Shown: positions 58,035 through 64,000 of the stretch, in pieces
Layout of the letters: every line of letters begins with the position of its first letter
How positions within the stretch are numbered: position 1 is the stretch's first letter
Assembly (NCBI RefSeq): GCF_030272615.1
Contig: NC_081415.1
Coordinates: 625,579,740-625,643,739, forward strand
Length of the DNA: 64,000 bases
Source of the DNA: Cryptomeria japonica
Lineage: Eukaryota; Streptophyta; Pinopsida; Cupressales; Cupressaceae
Reading direction: 5' to 3'
Made by a program: the position numbers and the translations under genes
Notes under the pieces: generated by a model
Seen by the model: the letters and a program-made list of their open reading frames with translations, nothing else
Databases searched by the model: none
Told to the model about the DNA's origin: nothing

Positions 58035-58661
58035 TAACTAACCAACACTCAAAAGATTATGCTTTAAACCTTCTACATTATAAACATTGTCGGTATTATG
58101 CTTACCATCCAAAGATATAGTGCCTCTTCCTTTGATTAAAAAAGTTTTATCATCTCCAAATCTTACTAGACCTCCATGAATTTCCTGTAATGATAAGAAT
58201 TTTCTTTTATCACCAGTCATATGATGCAAGCATCCACTATCAATGATCCATTCATCCTTTTCTTCATTTTTTGTTGCTAGTGCCTGCTCTATTGGTTTGA
58301 CAATAGGTGTTGGTGGATCTTCTTTTAATGCAACAAATGCCCATCCATTATCTGCTATATCTTCATCTGAATCTTCTGTAACACCTTCATCTACATAGTA
58401 ACATGACTTATCTCTATTTTTCTTAAATCTATATCTTTGATATTTAGGGTTAGGCTTATATGTCCTTTTTTCTTCCTCCCTTTGTCTTGCATGTCTATCA
58501 GGACACCTAGACGATATATGACCAATTTTATTGCAATTAAAACATTTGAAAGGTGATTTACCTTCATACTTACTTCCTGTTGGACCTTTAGGCATCTTCC
58601 TTGTGAATAGTGCTTCAAGTTCTTCATTTTCTCTTCTCATATCTTCAATTTTTTTTTGCAT
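58035..58661 (-). pseudogene. Copia-B gag C-terminus and protease
   Basis: Minus strand. An N-terminal coiled coil (KKIEDMRRENEELEALF) leads to a zinc knuckle CFNCNKIGHISSRC near 58500-58542. An acidic stretch (DEDIADN) and the protease active site WIIDSGCLHHMTGDKRKF near 58220 follow, then GRGTISLDGKHNTDNVY. The 207-codon piece is open. It lies between the gag capsid and integrase. Confidence 0.9.
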
Positions 58662-59351
58662 AAAGTGCTTTCCAATCAGTTTTGTCAGATGATGATGATG
58701 ATGCTTTGAAAGTGATATCAGTTTTTCCTATAGCAACAGGACCAAACTCCTCAAGCTCAAATGCTGAAAGTTTTCTAACCAAAATATCTCTAGAAACTGA
58801 TGTATTAGGCATTGTTCTCAACTCATTAATAACTGTTACTTTCATTTTGTAAGCCGGTGGCAAAGCTCTTAAAACTTTAGAAACAATTTCATCTTCACTT
58901 AAAGATCCTCCACAACATTGTATTCCTAAAACAATTTCATTAACTCTTTCCATAAATGCCAAAATTCTTTCATCCTTTTCCCTATTTTAAAATTTTCATA
59001 CCTGACCTAGTAACATTCCAGTTTTCCAATTTTGACAGTTGTATCTCCTTCATTCAATGTTTCCAGTTTATCCCAAATAGCTTTTGCAGTAGATCAGTTT
59101 GATAATCCCATGATTTGTTGATCTGATAATGCGCTCAGAAGTGCTTCTCTTGTTTTGCAATCATTCTCCAAGTCCTTAGCCAATGTCGGTGGATGAGGGA
59201 TATTCAGAGTAGGACCAACATAGCCATTCTTAGTAACATCCCATATATCTCTTCCAATGTAGTTCAGATGTGTTTCCATTATGATCTTCCATATACCATA
59301 GTTAGTTCCATTAAGTTTAGGACTGTCCTTCTTGAAAATATTTTCTACCAT
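58645..59351 (-). pseudogene. Copia-B gag capsid
   Basis: Minus strand from ATG 59351. The opening is MVENIFKKDSPKLNGTNYGI, the usual SPKLNGTNY-type start of Copia gag. It has a UBN2-type capsid, a stop at 59094, a frame change, then 58962-58645 with CCGG-x-L-x-EDEIVSKVLRALPP. Packages element RNA. Confidence 0.88.
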
Positions 59352-59394
59352 AGGAACTCCTCAAGTTTTTAGGCTTCTGCAAAAAGAGGACTAA

Positions 59395-59406
59395 GCTCTG
59401 ATACCA
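59395..59406 (-). other. Copia-B primer-binding site
   Basis: TGGTATCAGAGC on the minus strand, two bases inside the 5' LTR edge; initiator-Met type. Confidence 0.9.
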
Positions 59407-59408
59407 AT

Positions 59409-60502
59409 TGTTAGGAACCAGGAAGGACAACTGAGAGGGGGGGTGTGAATCAGTTGTCAATAAATTACAACCCAAAAATAATTATTCCAAATTGAAACTT
59501 AGTGTCGGTAAAATAGATTATCAGTTATATTAATACTGGTATAACTTAATGCATGAAACAGAAAGAGAAACAACATCCACAACACATGACACAAATATTT
59601 TGATGTGGAAACCCAGTGAGGGGAAAAACCATGGTGGGAAACCTTACCCACAATCAGATGATACTACTACAGATATTAAGTGTATACAAATGGGGTCTAC
59701 ACATATAGAAAGGCCAACCACCTAGAGCTCACTGCTCAATCAAAAAATAGGAGTCACACTGACTACAGTTGGATGGTTTAATCCAATAACAATTTACTGC
59801 TTCAATATAGCATCTACAATGCTAGATTCAATACCGGTGTAATCTATGACCATGAGTGCCAACACCTTCATAACCTTTCCTTCAACCTTCAGATAATATT
59901 TGTGTGATTCGCACAAGGATCTGCTTATTTTCTCTCTACAATGATCTTCAATATTCACACACACTCATCATTTCTGATCTTCAATAAGATCTTACAATTA
60001 TTTATATAAAACCTAAGACCTATACATTAGGTCGGCTCACTAAAGATATTACAATTAAATTAATTACAAAATACATCTTGATGCGATACAATATGTCAGC
60101 TCAATACAGTATCCAATCAATAAAACATTTCCAAGACATGTTGTGCTAATATGGAATAGATATCATGTATTGTTCCATAACCTATACCTATTTGTCGATA
60201 AAGGCAAATATGTGAACTCAATTAGTCCAATAAGCAAAACACTAAATCCAAACATCTAATCCATGTCTTCGATATAACCAAATGATCTCCAAATGATAAC
60301 AAGTCATCATCACTGTTGGTGAAGCATATACCAGTGACTGTGCATAAGCCAATATCCATGCCAAGACCAAAATGTGTCGGTTCAACAATAAACCAATATA
60401 ACCATAGTGCCACATTAACAATGTAGACTTCCAAGAAGATAAGTGTTGACATCAATGACAAAACCAATGCAACACATGACAAATTCATCCATAATACCAA
60501 TA
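59409..60502 (-). repeat. Copia-B 5' LTR
   Basis: 1094 bp, complete; on the minus strand TATTGGTATTATGG...TTCCTAACA. It is the uninterrupted partner that shows the empty site of Orphan-1 at 59887/59888. Confidence 0.94.
59426..59458 (-). other. LTR-end hairpin with G-tract loop (Copia-B right LTR)
   Basis: Arms GACAACTGA (59426-59434) and TCAGTTGTC (59450-59458), perfect, around GAGGGGGGGTGTGAA. Confidence 0.72.
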
Positions 60503-60507
60503 ATATC

Positions 60508-62252
60508 ATCAACAAAGACTTGAATGATCAATATGTCATCATGCTCAATCTTATAGTATAAGTTACTATCAGCATTACCTTTGCTAAATCCGAGCTTTTA
60601 AAGATATTTATCCAATCTAGCATATAAGGTTCTGGGGGCTTGTTTCAATCCTTATCAGGCTTTTGTTCAATCTGTAAACCATGTCCTTGCCCCCTAATAA
60701 AGAAAATTTATCAAGCTGCTCAATGTAGACTTCTTCATCAAGATCTCTATTTAGAAATGCATATTTGACATCCATCTAATATACCTTGTAGCTCTTGTGT
60801 GCAACATAGGCAAGAAATAGTCTTACCACTTCAATTCTTGCAACCAGAGCATAGGTTTTATCATAATCAATTATGTCTTGCTATGAGTAACCTTTAAAAA
60901 CCAATCTAGCTTTGTTTCTTACAGCCTAACCTTCCTCATTTAATTTCTTCTTGAAAACCCATTTAATTCCAATAAAAAAATTATCTTTAGGCCTAGGAAC
61001 TTATTCCCATGTATTATTCTTTTCTATCTGATTTAATTCCTCTTCCATTGCTTTGATCCAATTCTTATCTTTACATGCTTCAATAAATGATTACGGTTCA
61101 ATTTGAGAAATTAAACATACCTCTTTAGCAACTAACCTTCTTCTTATCATCACACCTTTCCTCTAATCTCCAATGATTTGATCTTCAGAATGATTCAACT
61201 TAACATACCTGGGAGTCTTTGGATTATCTTGACTTTCTGATTCTTTATGCTCTTCAACAGTCACTCTAGAATTTTATGATATTACCAAAGCAACTGGATC
61301 AATGCTCTAAACTGATTCCTGCACAACTTGTTCTGATCTGACAATTTCATCTTTCGGTCCATAGTCATATGATCTTATCTGACTATTGCTTTTCTCATCC
61401 ACTTTGACATTTATGCTTTCCATTATAATATACAATCTTTTTTTATAACATCTATATGATTTTATCTTAGTAGAATAATGCAAAAATATTCCTTCATCAC
61501 ATCTACGATCAAATTTCCCTAATGTATCATCTCTTCTGATATAGCATTTACTTCTAAAAATCCTGAAATAATTGACACTAGGAGTATGACCAGACCATAA
61601 TTCATAGGAGTCTTACCGGTATCACCTTTTATGTGTATTTTGTTGAAAGTGTATACCACAGTATTGACAACTTCTCTCCAATAAATATCAGACAATTTGG
61701 CTTCCATCACCATTGTCCTTGCAACATCTAAGATAGCTTTGTTCTTCCTTTCCACTATTCCATTCTATTGTGGAGTTCTAGGTGTAGACAATTGCCTTTG
61801 GCTACCATGCTTCTCACAAAAATTGTTGAACTCACCGGATGTAAATTCACTATCTTGATCTGATCTTATGCATTTTATCTTCAATCCTGAATCTGTCTCA
61901 ACCATTGCTTTGAAAATTTTGAATTTATCAAGAGCTTTTGATTTTTCTTTCAAAAATGCAACCCACATCATTCTAGAGTAATCATCAATAAGCAACATAA
62001 AACTCTATCACTTTGAAAACTTTTAGTCCTTGCCGGTCCACATAGATCAGTATGAACAAGAACTCTATTGGATTTGTCATGTATGCTTCTGAAAGAAGTT
62101 CTAACTTGCTTACCCATTTGACATTCTCTACATACCGGATTATGAGGCTTGATAATCTTGGGCAAATCTCTGACAGCTTGGGTTGAATTGATCTTCACTA
62201 TGCAATCAAAATTCACATGACACATCCTCTTATGCCAAAGCCAAATCATCAA
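60508..62252 (-). pseudogene. Copia-A integrase and N-terminal reverse transcriptase
   Basis: Minus strand. Integrase starts with LWHKRMCHVNFDCIVKI (near 62240), HTDLCGP (near 62050), RSDQDSEF (near 61860, Gly-Gly lost) and MERKNKAI (61755; the catalytic Glu is here). A degraded hinge (61100-61500) leads to the reverse transcriptase N-terminus up to VDD at 60508, where Copia-B is inserted. Many stops are present. It joins to 40573-41493. Confidence 0.87.
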
Positions 62253-63787
62253 TATTATAAATCAAGCAAGCCTTCTCACCAGAGTTCAAATAAAAAATAT
62301 TTCCTTTGGTCTGAGCACCAGATGCAATTTCCAATCCAAATCTATTTATAATCTTCCATTTTCCATCATTGAATTGCAAATGAAACCCTCTATCTACCAT
62401 TTGACCTACACTAAAGAGATTATGCTTCAAACCTTCAACATAATAAACATTGTCAGTATTAGTCTTACCATCCAAGGATATTGTTTCTTTTCCTTTGATC
62501 ATGCATGCCTTGTTGTCTCCAAATCTAGTCCACCATCAAATTATTGCAGAGTTAGAAATTTCCTCTTATCATCGGTCATGTGATGTGAGCAACCATTGTC
62601 TATAACCCATTCATCTTTCTTTTCAATTTTAGCACCTAGAGCTTTTTCCTTAGTATGAGTTGTATAATTGACAGGTTTCTGGAGATTCATCCTTGATAGA
62701 AATAAAGACCCAATCTTTATCTGAGCTTCCATTATTGGATCCACTTACAGGTTCATCATCATCATCAGAATCATAAGTAATACCAAAATCATCATCACCA
62801 ACATAATAACATGATTTGTCCTTATTCCTTCTACATCTAGGTTTGATATGATATTCAGGATTAGGTTTACAATTCCTCATAAATCTTTCAAGATTCCTAG
62901 CAGCTCTTTTAGGACATCTAGAATCAAAATGACCAATCTTATTGCATGAAAACCATTTAAAAAGAACTTTTCCTTCATACTTGCTTCCAACCGGTCCTTT
63001 AGGGATTCTTCTGGTAATTAGGGCTTCCAACTCTTCAAGTTCTCTATCTTCTCTTTTAGTGTCTTCCAACTCCTTAGCATATAACTCCTTCCAAACTATC
63101 TTTTGCTTAGCGGAGGCATATGCTTTAAATGCAATCTCTATTTTAGTAGTATTCTGATCTCCAAGTTCCTCAAGTTCAAAAGCAGTCAATTTCCCAAGTA
63201 ATGTATCTCTGGTAACAGGGGTATTTGACATTGTCCAGAGTTCATTTATTGCAGTAGATTTCATCTTGTAAGTCGGAGGAAGAACTCTTAGAATTTTTGA
63301 AACAATCTCATCCTCATTAACTGTTCCACCACAACATTTAATTCTGATGACAATCTCATTCACTCTATCCATGAAAGAACTTATCTTCTTATCTTCTTCC
63401 ATCTTCAAATTTTCATATCTCACCCAAAAACCTTCAAGTTTTGCAATCTTTACCACTTTGTCACCTTCATATAGAGTTTCAAGCTTCAACCAGATCTACT
63501 TAGCATTTTCCATCTCTATAAAATTCAATATCTTCTCATCAGATAGGGCACTTAACAATGCTTCTTTTTCTCTGACATCATTATCATCTCTCTTCTGTTC
63601 ATCAGCAGGTGTTAGAGTTCCAGAATTAGGATCATGAGGTGTATATCCTTTTTTCTACAATCTCCCAAACTTCAGCTCCAAGACATCTCAGATGAATCTT
63701 AATTCACTTCTTCTATAATTTATAATTTGTACCATCAAATCTAGGACTCTCCTTCCGACAGGGATTAAATAAAGAACTTGATGCCAT
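62230..63787 (-). pseudogene. Copia-A gag and protease
   Basis: Minus strand from ATG 63787 (MASSSLFNP, then SPRFDGTNY). The 279-codon open piece 62650-63489 holds the capsid with CCGGTVNEDEIVSKILRVLPP, a coiled coil (ELEELEALITRR), and a zinc knuckle near 62910-62950 whose first Cys is Trp (WFSCNKIGHFDSRC). Acidic YDSDDDDE follows, then a protease relic with DNG instead of DSG (WVIDNGCSHHMTDDKRKF, near 62590), and KETISLDGKTNTDNVY. The protease change would inactivate it. Confidence 0.88.
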
Positions 63788-63828
63788 CAAATCTCCTCAA
63801 GTGGTTAAGCTATTGTAAAGAGGACCTC

Positions 63829-63840
63829 GCTCTGATATCA
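63829..63840 (-). other. Copia-A primer-binding site
   Basis: TGATATCAGAGC on the minus strand; one mismatch from the initiator-Met form. Confidence 0.82.
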
Positions 63841-63842
63841 AT

Positions 63843-64000
63843 TGTTAACAAGTTCTGATTCCAATTGTTAGAATGAACTAGAGGAAAACTGAGAGGAGGG
63901 GGTGAATCAGTTTTCCACAAGTTAAAAAATTATTGAAAATTATAAACCTTCTACCAGAGCACAATGAAAATAGCATAGTGAAAGATAAAGCATGAAAGTA
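63843..64000 (-). repeat. Copia-A 5' LTR, truncated by the window edge
   Basis: Matches the left end of the 3' LTR at 39089. Contains the hairpin GGAAAACTGA/TCAGTTTTCC at 63883-63916. Confidence 0.88.
63883..63916 (-). other. LTR-end hairpin with G-tract loop (Copia-A)
   Basis: Arms GGAAAACTGA (63883-63892) and TCAGTTTTCC (63907-63916), 10 bp perfect, around GAGGAGGGGGTGAA. The 3' LTR copy (39129-39168) has one mismatch. Confidence 0.72.

Larger units (their letters stand above)
41494..60502 (-). mobile_element. Copia-B: Ty1/copia element inserted in Copia-A
   Basis: Flanked by ATATC (41489-41493 and 60503-60507). Its LTRs are 59409-60502 (1094 bp) and, at the left, two pieces 41494-41976 and 54345-54876 separated by Orphan-1. 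Interior genes on the minus strand: gag, protease, integrase, reverse transcriptase, RNase H (55209-59351). It is related to Copia-A. Removing it restores the Copia-A reverse transcriptase frame around the VDDII motif, which confirms the boundaries. Confidence 0.95.
39089..64000 (-). mobile_element. Copia-A: outer Ty1/copia element of the right-hand nest (runs off the window)
   Basis: Minus-strand Copia. The 3' LTR is 39089-40297, the C-terminal reverse transcriptase and RNase H 40573-41493, and the rest of pol and gag 60503-63787. The 5' LTR starts at 63843 and leaves the window. The left flank is CTTGC (39084-39088); the matching right copy is outside. Copia-B is inserted in its reverse transcriptase. 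All frames are heavily broken. Confidence 0.9.

Overview
This is plant nuclear DNA made almost entirely of LTR retrotransposons. The size and number of old, stop-riddled elements and the low density of host genes suggest a large genome, possibly a gymnosperm; that is an inference from composition, not from a marker gene. I see one host gene: an intronless RING-H2 finger gene (7489-8001, minus strand) of the BRH1/RHA type. It sits between AT-rich intergenic DNA on its left (about 3.4-7.4 kb) and a solid block of nested transposons from 9.5 kb to the right end of the window.

Left part (1-9.5 kb): the 3' portion of a Copia-type LTR (1-1110), a decayed unrecognised reading frame (1149-1895), an AT-rich solo LTR (about 2011-3399), intergenic DNA with microsatellites and a 165-bp tandem duplication, the RING gene, and a short tandem repeat.

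Middle part (9.5-39 kb): a broken Ty3/gypsy gag-protease (9508-12115) carries a 974-bp solo LTR (10091-11064, duplication GTCAT). It is followed by a Copia LTR fragment and then the 5' LTR of another large element, called Gypsy-G0 here. G0 is interrupted by Copia-E (12374-28907, minus strand, duplication ATTAA), which holds a solo LTR (12631-14085, duplication CCTAC) and a complete Ty3/gypsy chromovirus-like element, Gypsy-F (15640-24611, plus strand, duplication CTATC). G0 is interrupted again by LARD-1 (31718-38497, duplication CTCCT). LARD-1 has 917-bp LTRs and two reading frames, one coiled coil plus zinc knuckles and one large and unrecognised, but no protease, integrase or reverse transcriptase.

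Right part (39-64 kb): Copia-A (39089 to beyond the window, minus) contains Copia-B (41494-60502, minus, duplication ATATC). The left LTR of Copia-B contains Orphan-1 (41977-54344, duplication CAACC), which contains Copia-C (47898-54286, plus, duplication CGGAC/CAGAC). Copia-C is the youngest element: its 661-bp LTRs differ at five sites and its gag-pol frame is broken only by four stop codons.

The most unusual object is Orphan-1. It has retroviral-type ends (TG...CA) and a perfect 5-bp target duplication, but I find no paired LTRs and no pol genes. It carries one decayed reading frame of about 1,200 codons and, upstream of it, two arrays totalling 18 imperfect palindromes. Each palindrome is centred on TTTAAA (TTcAAA or GTTAAAC in a few), they are spaced about 42-53 bp apart, and their arms change together while the inverted symmetry is kept. 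A second recurring structure is a hairpin with a C/G-tract loop just inside the LTR end of three element families, also with covarying arms. Nothing here works as an operon: the transposon genes are retroelement polyproteins at various stages of decay, and the host contribution is the RING gene.
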